Source: Bacillota bacterium (GTDB lineage Bacteria; Bacillota; Clostridia; Christensenellales; Aristaeellaceae). From it: a stretch of DNA of 64,000 bases. A program made the position numbers and the translations under genes. Under the pieces are notes generated by a model, which searched no databases, was not told the DNA's origin, and saw only the letters and a program-made list of their open reading frames with translations. Every line of letters begins with the position of its first letter. Positions within the stretch are counted from its first letter, which is position 1. Shown here in pieces: positions 24,574 through 32,560 of the stretch. Where the stretch lies: the NCBI GenBank assembly GCA_023416585.1, contig JAEZHM010000068.1:62001-126000 (forward strand), written 5' to 3'.

Positions 24574-26748
24574 TCAGCCGGTTTTGATAAGGCCCGCATA
24601 AACCCCATCCCGGGCAAACAGCTCCTCATGGGTGCCCCTTTCCACGATTTTTCCCTTTTCCAGCACGATGATCTCATCACAATCCCGGATGGTGCTTAAC
24701 CGGTGTGCCACTATGACGCAGGTACACCCCCGGCGGCGTATGTTATCATCTACGATTTTTTCCGTAATAGGGTCAAGGGCGCTGGTGGCCTCATCCAAAA
24801 CCAGGATGGACGGATTCTGCACCAAGGCCCTGGCGATCTCCAACCGCTGCTTTTGCCCGCCGCTGAAGTTCTTGCCGTCCTCTTCCACCATCTGGTCATA
24901 ACCGCCGCTCCGGGCCGTGATATCCTCATGAACGCAGGCGTCCTTGGCTGCACGGACCAAATCAGGCTCCAGGACCGTTTCATCCCACAAGGTGATATTG
25001 TCCCGTATACTTCCCTCAAACAAGTGGATCTCCTGGTCCACCATGGCAAGGGAATTTGTGATCGCCGCTCTTTGCAGCGTTTCCCGGGACTGCCCATCCA
25101 GGAGGATCTCACCAGACCACGGACGATATATGCCCGCCAATATTTTTGCAATTGTGGACTTTCCGCTACCGGAACCACCTACCAGCGCTACCCGCGCTCC
25201 CGGTCTAAGCTTTAAACAAAAGTGCTCAATCAATGGCGGCTCCAGCAGGCTGTAGCCAAAGGTTACCTCTTTTATCTCCACAAACCCTGCTAGCTTATGC
25301 GTTTGGAAACAGCCGTCCTCAACCTCCCCGTCTTCCAGACCGGACTCCAGGGGATACCGCAAGGCATCGTCCAGGCGGTTCATTTCCCCTTCCACCTCCT
25401 GAAGCTCCGCCCCAAGGCCCACTATTTCCGTTACAGGCGCCATAAAGCTGGTCATCAGGCTCTGAAAGGCCACCAGCATACCGATTGTCATTTTGCCCTG
25501 GAGAATGAAAAAACCGCCCAGTGTCAAGATAGCAGCATGATTGATGCCGGTCAAAAGGGTGGGCAGTGCCCCCAGGTATTGGGATGAAATGGACAAATCC
25601 TGCTCAGAATTCAGCGCCTTGGCTTGATACCCCGCCCATTTGGCAAAAAATTCGGATTCGGATCCCGTTGCCTTGAGGGTCTCAATGATCTGCAAGCCGG
25701 TCATTCCAATGGTAGATGCCATGCTCCGGTCCTTGAGCAGCCTGTTGTTCTGATCCTTTCGCCTTAGCGCAAAGGTTTTGAGGTACAGGATGTTCACAAG
25801 GGCTACGGCCAGGCCGGCCAAAGCCAGGACCGCGTTATAGCGCAGCATCAGTACGAAATAGAAAACAATCATCAAAAGATTGAGGGCGGCAGTGGCCAGC
25901 CTGCCCGACATCAGCTTTGCAACCCTGTCGTTGCTTTGCATGCGGAACACTATATCGCCTGCGGACCGCTGGGCGAAAAATCCGGCCGGCAGCCTTAACA
26001 GGTGCCACCAGAACCGGCAGGAGGATGTAAGGGCGATCTTTGTTTCCATCTTCATAAGGTAATGCTGTTGAATGAAGGTAAGAACGCCGCGGATAACCGC
26101 CGTCAGGCCCAAGCCCAGCAGCAGCGGAACAAGCCATGTATCATTGCCGCCAAGAAGCACATCATCCACAAAGACCCTAGCAAAAACGGGAAGCACAAGT
26201 CCCGGAACCACCAGGGCCAGCCCGGCAAGTATAACGTAGGCCAGCGCCGATTCCATGCCCTGTATCCGTTTTTTGATACCGGAAACCAGGCTGGGCCTTG
26301 CGCCATCCCTTATAAAACCGGGCGCGGGGCTGAAGGTGAGCACGATCCCCGTAAAGGATTTGTTGAATTCCTCCTCCGTAATGCCTCGCCTGCCGCCGGC
26401 AGGGTCGTTTACAATGGCCTTATTCCCGCAGTACCCCTCCAGTACCATGAAGTGGCTGAAGTTCCAGTGGATGATAACCGGCATGGACATCTGCATCAGG
26501 CTCTCGGGCTCTTTGCGGAACCCCTTGGCTTCCAGGCCGTATTGCCTTGCAGCTTTCAGTATATTGCTGGCCTTGCTGCCGTCCCGCGATACGCCGCAGG
26601 CGACCCTGACCTCTTCCAGCGGCACATGCTTGCCAAAGAAGCCCAGTATCATGGTCAAAGAGGCTGCGCCGCATTCCACGGCTTCCATTTGTAAAACCGT
26701 GGGTACCTTTACAGGGACTGGTGATTTTACGCTGCCTTTTGCGACCAC
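24574..26748 (-). CDS. NHLP-type bacteriocin export transporter with C39 peptidase domain
   Basis: Protein of 724 residues that both cuts off the leader and exports the product. The N-terminal C39 peptidase has the full triad: Cys26 in MEAVECGAASLTMIL, His98 in WNFSHFMVLEGY and Asp114 in VNDPAGG. A six-helix membrane domain (about 160-450) and an ATPase follow, with VGGSGSGKSTIAKILAG near 520, FSGGQKQRLEIARAL near 625 and ILVLDEATSALD near 648. C39 enzymes cut after Gly-Gly, which the Nif11 precursor at 30906 has. It starts 1 nt after the HlyD-like gene. Confidence 0.93.
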   Translation of the reverse strand: MVAKGSVKSPVPVKVPTVLQMEAVECGAASLTMILGFFGKHVPLEEVRVACGVSRDGSKASNILKAARQYGLEAKGFRKEPESLMQMSMPVIIHWNFSHFMVLEGYCGNKAIVNDPAGGRRGITEEEFNKSFTGIVLTFSPAPGFIRDGARPSLVSGIKKRIQGMESALAYVILAGLALVVPGLVLPVFARVFVDDVLLGGNDTWLVPLLLGLGLTAVIRGVLTFIQQHYLMKMETKIALTSSCRFWWHLLRLPAGFFAQRSAGDIVFRMQSNDRVAKLMSGRLATAALNLLMIVFYFVLMLRYNAVLALAGLAVALVNILYLKTFALRRKDQNNRLLKDRSMASTIGMTGLQIIETLKATGSESEFFAKWAGYQAKALNSEQDLSISSQYLGALPTLLTGINHAAILTLGGFFILQGKMTIGMLVAFQSLMTSFMAPVTEIVGLGAELQEVEGEMNRLDDALRYPLESGLEDGEVEDGCFQTHKLAGFVEIKEVTFGYSLLEPPLIEHFCLKLRPGARVALVGGSGSGKSTIAKILAGIYRPWSGEILLDGQSRETLQRAAITNSLAMVDQEIHLFEGSIRDNITLWDETVLEPDLVRAAKDACVHEDITARSGGYDQMVEEDGKNFSGGQKQRLEIARALVQNPSILVLDEATSALDPITEKIVDDNIRRRGCTCVIVAHRLSTIRDCDEIIVLEKGKIVERGTHEELFARDGVYAGLIKTG

Positions 26749-26749
26749 C

Positions 26750-27715
26750 TTACCTCTCCCCGCTTTCCGGCATCTTAAAAAAGGGGATCACCTTGGCGAT
26801 GGGCCTTTCCCTTTCAACCACCACAGCGCCGTTGGCCAGCGTTCCGCCGGGGATAGCGTAGGGTGCCCCACCGGGGGATGACCATTTGTATCCGCTGATG
26901 GTTAGGCCATCGGGGATAATATCCACCACCACTTTGAGGGGGGCCCCCTGTCCCGCCAAAAGGGCGACTAGATTCCCATTGCCCAGCGTTTGCATCATGC
27001 TTTGCTCGGTTTCGGGGTACTCTGCAATGGAAATGACCCTGCCAAGCATGAATCCGTATTCTTCCTTGTTCACAATATCGGGTGAAAGTTGAACCTCCAT
27101 GCCGGTGCGGATCTTGCCCGCAAGTTCGGCGGAAACATACAAGACCGCTTCCATTCTGGAAGCCGCACCATCTATTTCCAGCGTTGCCAGGGTATCGCCC
27201 GCCACGGCCATACCGCCTTCCTGCATATTCATGCTGAGAATGCGCCCATTGACCGGGGAAACGATGCGGGAACGGTTATCCAACTCAATCCTCAGACGTT
27301 CCACCTGTTCAAAAGCCGTCCGGTACTCGGATGAATCCGTATCCCCGCCCTGTTCAAGCCCGGCAAGCCGGGCCAGCAATCCGTTAATTTCCTCTACCAG
27401 CTCCGGCTGCTCTATTCTGGCGATGACATCTCCTTTTTTAACCTTTTCAAAGGAGCCGAAACGAAGATCAATCACCTGTCCGGAAGCAAAATGTGACAGA
27501 GAAACGGCCCCTCCGTCGTTTAGCAAGATACCCCGCCCTGTTACCTTTGTGGGAATGCTGCCCAAAAAGCTCCAGGCAATGACCACAGCCAGAATTAGGC
27601 ACAAGGCCGCCAGTGCCAGCCAAGCCTTGGGAGATGTCACCTTGATCAGCATATCCAATTGCTCCGGTGAGGAGAGGCGCTTAAGCGACACCTCACGGAA
27701 TAAGTTTTCCTTCAT
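26750..27715 (-). CDS. NHLP bacteriocin system secretion protein (HlyD-like)
   Basis: Protein of 321 residues: a short cytosolic tail, one membrane helix (about 30-52), then a periplasm-style adaptor with a biotinyl-lipoyl strand (VKKGDVIARIEQPELV), a helical hairpin of about 50 residues and a return strand (GRILSMNMQEGGMAVAGDTLATLE). In NHLP systems this membrane-fusion protein works with the two ABC proteins. It lies 1 nt upstream of the C39 transporter and 46 nt after the binding lipoprotein, so all four should be cotranscribed. Confidence 0.88.
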   Translation of the reverse strand: MKENLFREVSLKRLSSPEQLDMLIKVTSPKAWLALAALCLILAVVIAWSFLGSIPTKVTGRGILLNDGGAVSLSHFASGQVIDLRFGSFEKVKKGDVIARIEQPELVEEINGLLARLAGLEQGGDTDSSEYRTAFEQVERLRIELDNRSRIVSPVNGRILSMNMQEGGMAVAGDTLATLEIDGAASRMEAVLYVSAELAGKIRTGMEVQLSPDIVNKEEYGFMLGRVISIAEYPETEQSMMQTLGNGNLVALLAGQGAPLKVVVDIIPDGLTISGYKWSSPGGAPYAIPGGTLANGAVVVERERPIAKVIPFFKMPESGER

Positions 27716-27761
27716 GCCCGCACCTCATTGGATATTTTCATGGTATCCGCCGTTATCCTCG

Positions 27762-28886
27762 TCAATTTTCCAGGCATATAAGCTCACCGTTTTTTACCTG
27801 CTTGAGCACGACTAGATCGCCTAGGTCGTCTCCCGTCGCACCCAGCTCATGTACACCGCACACACCTGTCCACTTTCCCAGGCCACGCAATCCATCGGCT
27901 ACAGAAGCCCGGCCGGACACACCGTTTTTTTGGATGGCAGCGGCCAGCATATGAACGGCGTCATACCCCATAGCCGCGTCGCAAGTGGGCTGAGCTTTAT
28001 ACTCCTTTTCAAAGGCCTCCACAAAGCTCTTAACCTCCGGCCTGCTGCTTTGCGGGTCAAAAACGGAGCCAACCACCGTGCCTTCCGCGGCTTTTCCGCC
28101 AACTGCAGCCAATTCGGGAGCATCCAGCGCATCGCCGGCCGCCATCGGATGCCGGATACCAATTTCCCTGGCGCCTGCAATGAAGCGTGCACCGTCGGCG
28201 GCTGAAGAAACCGCGACAAAAACGCCGTCAAAACTAAATGCCTGCCATCTGGATTGCAGGCGCTTGAGGTATTGGATGTCCGAATAGTAGTGAAACCGGT
28301 CGACGACGGCAGCTCCAAGCCGCCCGGCTTCCTCTTCAAATGCGTTGGCTAAGCCGGTGCCGTAGGCGTCGTCGGAGTAATAGATGACCAGCCGTTTCAA
28401 CCCCAATCCGGCCAAGTACGCCGCAACCCTGCGCGCAATTTCGCTGTTGTTGGGAATGCTGCGGAAGATGTTTTTGTATCCTTTTTGCGTAAGCTCAGAA
28501 GCTGTGGATGAAGGGGACAGCATGGTAAGGTCCGCCTTCTCATAAATGGAGGATGCGGGAATGGACACGTATGAATTGCGATGCCCGATCACCGCCATGA
28601 TAGATTCCCGCTGGGCAAAGGCCTGGGCTATGGCAACGCCTTTGACAGCCTGCGAGCCGTCATCCGCTTTAAGCAGCTTCAATGTTTTTCCATTGATCCC
28701 TCCGTTGGCATTGATCTGCGCCGCCGCAAGATCAATGCCCTCGTTGAACAAATTATTCTCCGCTGCAAAGGACCACGCCACACCGACAAGGATCTCACTG
28801 CTGTCTGCCGATGGCGTGCAGCCGGGCAAAATGCATAGCAGCATCAGGCCAAGCACCGTCATAGCCACAGCCTTCTTCTTTTTCAA
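27762..28886 (-). CDS. Leu/Ile/Val-type ABC substrate-binding lipoprotein
   Basis: Lipoprotein of 374 residues with a lipobox (CILPGC) after a KKKK start and a Peripla_BP_6 (LivJ-like) fold: VGVAWSFAAENNLFNEGIDLAAAQINANGGINGK, written here as separate halves at residues 30-65, then the VKGVAIAQAFAQRESIMAVIGH hinge region and a SSTASELTQKGYKNIFR pocket segment. The start is the TTG at 28886, 7 nt after GGAGG; earlier codons are unsupported. LivJ-type proteins bind amino acids or small amides, or act as sensors. It is the first gene of the export operon, which is unusual, since no Liv permease is nearby. It may sense or bind the peptide or its processed leader. Confidence 0.85.
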   Translation of the reverse strand: MKKKKAVAMTVLGLMLLCILPGCTPSADSSEILVGVAWSFAAENNLFNEGIDLAAAQINANGGINGKTLKLLKADDGSQAVKGVAIAQAFAQRESIMAVIGHRNSYVSIPASSIYEKADLTMLSPSSTASELTQKGYKNIFRSIPNNSEIARRVAAYLAGLGLKRLVIYYSDDAYGTGLANAFEEEAGRLGAAVVDRFHYYSDIQYLKRLQSRWQAFSFDGVFVAVSSAADGARFIAGAREIGIRHPMAAGDALDAPELAAVGGKAAEGTVVGSVFDPQSSRPEVKSFVEAFEKEYKAQPTCDAAMGYDAVHMLAAAIQKNGVSGRASVADGLRGLGKWTGVCGVHELGATGDDLGDLVVLKQVKNGELICLEN

Positions 28887-28970
28887 CAAGGCCCCTCCGC
28901 CTTTCCAACCGTGCAATAATGAAACAAAGCTGCCATTGTCTATATGCACATACGCTGACCCAGAATAAGT

Positions 28971-28986
28971 ATTACGTACATGTAAT
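28971..28986. promoter_or_regulatory. Imperfect palindrome between the lipoprotein and rSAM genes
   Basis: ATTACGTACATGTAAT has 5-bp arms (ATTAC/GTAAT) in the 212-bp divergent spacer. It could be an operator for both directions; no protein is known to bind it. Confidence 0.3.
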
Positions 28987-29098
28987 GGATACGGGGGATA
29001 AAACGTACTAAACTTAAACGTTTTCCGTAACGCTATGCCGCCATCCCTTGATCCCAGCGGAAGGAAGCAATGCGAGCGGGACAAAGGGGGCGTGCCTT

Positions 29099-30490
29099 GT
29101 GAAGCAGCGATCGGATGCCATTTTGCCATTCCATCTTTTTGAATTGGATAGTAGAAATTATTTGATTCATGTCGAAAACATGGCGGCCTGCGCTGTAGAT
29201 GACCGGACGGCAGAAAAACTGAAGCGGATCGCCGCAGCGCCGGACACAGCCGTTGCGCCAGAGCTATACGCGAGCCTTAAGGAATTGGGGCTGCTGCGAA
29301 AAGACAAGCCAGTGGGGCCTTTGCAGCCTGGCCGGGAGGCTATGCCCGTTGTCAGCCTGGCGCTTTTTGTTACCCAGGCCTGCAACCTCCGTTGCACCTA
29401 CTGCTACGAAGAGAAGCCGGGCGGCAGCATGGATGAAAAAACCGCCTTTCGCGCCGTGGACTGGTTATTGGAGCAATCGGGAAGCGCGAAAAGAATATAT
29501 ATTACCTTCTTTGGCGGTGAGCCATTCCTGAACTTCCCAATCATCAAAAACGTGGTGCGCTACGCCAATGAAAAAGCCTGCATGCTGGAAAAAACCGTAG
29601 GTTTCAGCGTTACCACCAATGCCACGCTGTTAGATGAAGAGATGATTCATTTTTTAAAGGAGCATAGCGTCCATATTCTGGTCAGCATGGACGGCCCCAA
29701 GGAAATACAGGATGCGCAGAGGCCCTATCCCGATGGCCGCGGCTCCTTTGATGTAGTTTTGCCGCGGGTCAAAAAACTACTGGAAATCATCCCGGACACG
29801 CGTGTCCATGCCGTACTGGTAGACGGCAGTAAAGCGGAACGCATCAAAAGCGCGCTGAAAGAGCTGGGCTTTGCGGAAGTAACGCTTCTGCCAGCATCCG
29901 CTTCCCTGTTTGACAAGGATGGGCGCGGCGGGGAAGGCAGGCAAAAAAGAAAGCTGGACAGCCTGATGAAAGAAATGGAACGTGAGACCGGGCTTTGGCG
30001 CAGTCACATGAAAAGCAGGGATATTTCCGCAATGATCGAACTGCGCTCGGCGTCACACCTTTCCCAGCCGATACTGTCGCTGCTTCACCACAAAAAAATG
30101 TATTACGCCTGCGGTGCTGGCTTAAAGTATGCCGCAGTATCCTGCTCAGGCGATATTTACTTATGCCACCGTTTTGTGGGCCTTGAGGATTACAAGCTGG
30201 GCAATGTGTTTGAGGGCGGCTTTGAACGGGGAGCGTATCAGGAGTCGCCTCTGGTCCAGGTACCTGCCTGTGCCGCCTGCTTCGCCCGTTATTATTGCGC
30301 CGGGGGATGCAAGCATGACAATGCCGGCGCTTGCGGCTCGGCCTATAGCCCACCGCCAGACATGTGCCTGATGAAAAAGCATGGACTTGAGCTGGCTGCC
30401 GCCCTGGTAAGCGAAATGGATGACAGCGATCGGGAATTTCTTGCGGATAATAGGATATTCCCGCCAAAGCCATGCCCGCTGGATATTTAG
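29099..30490 (+). CDS. Radical SAM/SPASM peptide maturase
   Basis: Radical S-adenosylmethionine enzyme of 463 residues that should modify the Nif11 precursor encoded nearby. The cluster motif CNLRCTYC places Cys95, Cys99 and Cys102 (CX3CX2C), followed by FFGGEPFLNF (SAM binding) and TTNATLL. The C-terminal SPASM part has CGAGLKYAAVSCSGDIYLCH and PACAACFARYYCAGGCKH, enough Cys for two extra iron-sulfur clusters. The N-terminus (FHLFELDSRNYLIHVE) looks like the peptide-engaging domain of SCIFF/CcpM-like maturases. Start GTG 29099 has AAAGGGGG upstream; a TTG at 29048 is unlikely. The chemistry is unproven; a Cys thioether bond is the best guess. Confidence 0.88.
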   Translation: MKQRSDAILPFHLFELDSRNYLIHVENMAACAVDDRTAEKLKRIAAAPDTAVAPELYASLKELGLLRKDKPVGPLQPGREAMPVVSLALFVTQACNLRCTYCYEEKPGGSMDEKTAFRAVDWLLEQSGSAKRIYITFFGGEPFLNFPIIKNVVRYANEKACMLEKTVGFSVTTNATLLDEEMIHFLKEHSVHILVSMDGPKEIQDAQRPYPDGRGSFDVVLPRVKKLLEIIPDTRVHAVLVDGSKAERIKSALKELGFAEVTLLPASASLFDKDGRGGEGRQKRKLDSLMKEMERETGLWRSHMKSRDISAMIELRSASHLSQPILSLLHHKKMYYACGAGLKYAAVSCSGDIYLCHRFVGLEDYKLGNVFEGGFERGAYQESPLVQVPACAACFARYYCAGGCKHDNAGACGSAYSPPPDMCLMKKHGLELAAALVSEMDDSDREFLADNRIFPPKPCPLDI

Positions 30491-30583
30491 CAGTCTCTTT
30501 TTTTCATACTTGCATTTGACTTCTGCCCGTCGCAGTATCCGCCGATCCTTTACATGCACGGTTGACAAAGCAATGCACAAAAA

Positions 30584-30620
30584 AGCGCCTTGTCCCACCG
30601 GTAACAGCGGGACAAGGCGC
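30584..30620 (-). terminator. Terminator closing the RiPP precursor side
   Basis: Perfect 12-bp stem (30584-30595 / 30609-30620). On the minus strand it is followed by TTTTTT, so it stops leftward transcripts from the precursor region before they meet the rSAM gene. Confidence 0.7.
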
Positions 30621-30853
30621 TCAAATCACCGAAAAAGCCATCCGATTTTTTCGAAAATCAGCAACATGTGCGGTGAGTGAGGTAAGCGCTGCCGGTGGCA
30701 GTAAACAGCAAACCGAACGAATCAACCGAAACAAGCGGCTGTAAGCCGCGCCGATTGAGGTTGCGGAGATTTTCACAGAAATTTCAAAGAAACTCCTACC
30801 TTGCCCGAACAAACGGCTGTAACAACCAAAGGTTTTTATAGTGCAGTAAGGAA

Positions 30854-30887
30854 AAAATGCGACAAAGTGACTTTCACCACTTTGTCG
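30854..30887 (-). terminator. Terminator directly after the precursor peptide gene
   Basis: Perfect 10-bp stem CGACAAAGTG/CACTTTGTCG (30860-30869, 30878-30887) and then TTTTTT on the minus strand, 19 nt after the stop of the precursor gene. The precursor is therefore a single-gene transcript. Confidence 0.8.
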
Positions 30888-30905
30888 ACACACCGAAAGC
30901 ACGGC

Positions 30906-31157
30906 TTACCAGACGGAGATATCCCCAATTCCAACAAGGCACGCATGGCCGCAGCCACCAGCTACGTTATCCAGTTCATCATCCGTAAGGCCCTGTTCTT
31001 CCTTCAATTTGGCAAACTCCTCAGCAGAAAAATCAAAGCCTGACGCCTTGGCAAATTCCAACCGTGCTTTACCATCTTTCATTTGGCCCAGTTTGGTCTT
31101 GAATTCTTCGTCTGTTTTCACCTTTGCCAGAAATGCCTTTGCCGATGTAACGCTCAT
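30906..31157 (-). CDS. Nif11-type RiPP precursor peptide
   Basis: Precursor of 83 residues for a ribosomally made, modified peptide. The leader (1-68) begins MSVTSAKAFLAKVKTDEEFK and ends TDDELDNVAGG, the standard Nif11-like leader closing in Gly67-Gly68. The core is the 15 residues CGHACLVGIGDISVW, with Cys69 and Cys73 and an Asp79. The leader/core architecture, the rSAM maturase and the C39 exporter nearby support this. GGAGG lies before the ATG at 31157. The product is unknown; the two Cys could be joined to side chains or alpha carbons by thioether bonds. Confidence 0.92.
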   Translation of the reverse strand: MSVTSAKAFLAKVKTDEEFKTKLGQMKDGKARLEFAKASGFDFSAEEFAKLKEEQGLTDDELDNVAGGCGHACLVGIGDISVW

Positions 31158-31366
31158 TTTTTAACCTCCATTTTTTTGTGTGCCCGACATGCACCGGATG
31201 ATATATTCAATGGTAAATACGACGTTTTCCGCCCGCCATTACAGGGGAAGTACATAGTTATCATAAATTTGCAAAATTGGCGCAGGTCAACGCGTTAATT
31301 GCGGCATACGGGGCATCAGCCGCTTTTTTTGTCAAGTATGGCTCCGCAAGAGGGGCAAATATCCTC

Positions 31367-31660
31367 TTACTGCGCGGCTGCCACATGCATCAGGTCATCC
31401 TCCGTCAGTTCCCCCTCTGGCGGCCTCAAGCCTGCAGGATATGCCAAGGGAACCCAGGATGAACTTGCCTTCTCCCACAGACTCCGGCGAAGGCATTCCT
31501 GCAGCCTGCCGTCAACGCATGCACTGACAGTGAGCATAGCTTTGGAATGGTGCAAAAGGACGGCAATCTCTTTATCTTCCACAGGCCCGATATCCTTTTC
31601 TCCCGCCAGGACCCGGTCCAGGCAGGCAAGATACAGCTTCGCCCGGTCACGGCTTTTCAT
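31367..31660 (-). CDS. Unknown 97-aa protein coupled to the ECF sigma gene, leader-like tail
   Basis: I do not recognise this protein. It is soluble and helical, and its C-terminus, PPEGELTEDDLMHVAAAQ, closely resembles the end of an NHLP/Nif11 leader (LTDDELDNVAGG in the precursor here) with AA instead of GG. In frame after the TAA come EDICPSCGAILDKKSG and then a TGA. It overlaps the sigma gene by 14 nt, and AGGGGG lies 7 nt before its ATG at 31660. It may be a sigma partner, a leader-related accessory protein or a decayed precursor. Confidence 0.6.
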   Translation of the reverse strand: MKSRDRAKLYLACLDRVLAGEKDIGPVEDKEIAVLLHHSKAMLTVSACVDGRLQECLRRSLWEKASSSWVPLAYPAGLRPPEGELTEDDLMHVAAAQ

Positions 31661-32222
31661 CAATGCACACCCCCTGGCTTTCCAAGATTTTACGCAGGCG
31701 GCGCATAGCCCTGTACAAAATGATTCCGGTATTGCTTTGGCTGATATCCAGTAAACCGGCAATATCCCTGTTGGAGCATCCGCTCCAAAATTTCAAGGCG
31801 ATGATCTCCCGCTCCCTGTTGGTAAGGGAAGCCAGCGCTTTATGTAGGTGACACGCAATCTCATCCCTGGCGGTGGTCTCCTCCGGACCGGGCATACGGT
31901 CTGCCAGTTTTTCCGCCGAATCCAAAGAGGCACAGCGACTGCGCATACGGCAGCGGTAATAATCCGTCAGCGTATTTCTGGCAATGGCGAACACCCATAC
32001 CGAAAACGGAGCCACCTCCGGTTTGTATTGGTCTCTTTTGTCCAGCAGCTTGATAAAAGTCAGGCTCGTCAAGTCATCAGCATCATGGACGCTGTCTACA
32101 CGATAGCGGATATAATTGTAAATCTTTGGAAAGTAATCGCTGTATAATTCTGAAAAAATCTGGTTGTGCTCCCCTGTCGGAGATGGCGGCGAACATTCCC
32201 TTGATTGCGGCAGCATGGTCAT
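31647..32222 (-). CDS. ECF-type RNA polymerase sigma factor
   Basis: Sigma-70 family factor of 191 residues without regions 1 and 3. Region 2 is LYSDYFPKIYNYIRYRVDSVHDADDLTSLTF onward (given in two pieces around residues 25-60) and region 4 is LTNREREIIALKFWSGCSNRDIAGLLDIS near 130-160, the -35-binding helix-turn-helix. I set the start at ATG 32222, 8 nt after GGAGG; the TTG at 32237 overlaps that site. Its place beside the RiPP genes makes it the likely switch for the locus. No classical transmembrane anti-sigma factor is next to it. Confidence 0.92.
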   Translation of the reverse strand: MTMLPQSRECSPPSPTGEHNQIFSELYSDYFPKIYNYIRYRVDSVHDADDLTSLTFIKLLDKRDQYKPEVAPFSVWVFAIARNTLTDYYRCRMRSRCASLDSAEKLADRMPGPEETTARDEIACHLHKALASLTNREREIIALKFWSGCSNRDIAGLLDISQSNTGIILYRAMRRLRKILESQGVCIDEKP

Positions 32223-32560
32223 TCTTTGCTCCTCCAAGTCATGGTTCAGCCTGTGGCTATCCAGCCCGCCGCAGGCTTATTTTATGGGTTGCACCCTCCT
32301 CAATTGCTATTATTGTATAAAGTGTGCTGCCACCAAAACTGCCACCATATGCCGAAACCTGTCAAATATTGTCCCATACTGCTCTTTTACGGCGGAAAGC
32401 GCAGCCTGCAAACATCAGGCAACACAAAAAATCGACGAAGACAAGCGCTTTTCGCCTCCAGACCGATGGTATTGATATCATTCGAAGTTTCGCATATAAT
32501 TGCTTCAAGAGCAGAATTGCAAACAGTTCCTGTCTTATCATGAAAGTTAGGATGAAGCGC

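Noticed and set aside
30621..30902. 93-codon minus-strand frame just after the precursor gene
   Set aside because: GTG start has no ribosome site, the frame crosses a strong terminator and its repeats come from DNA repeats, not protein conservation.
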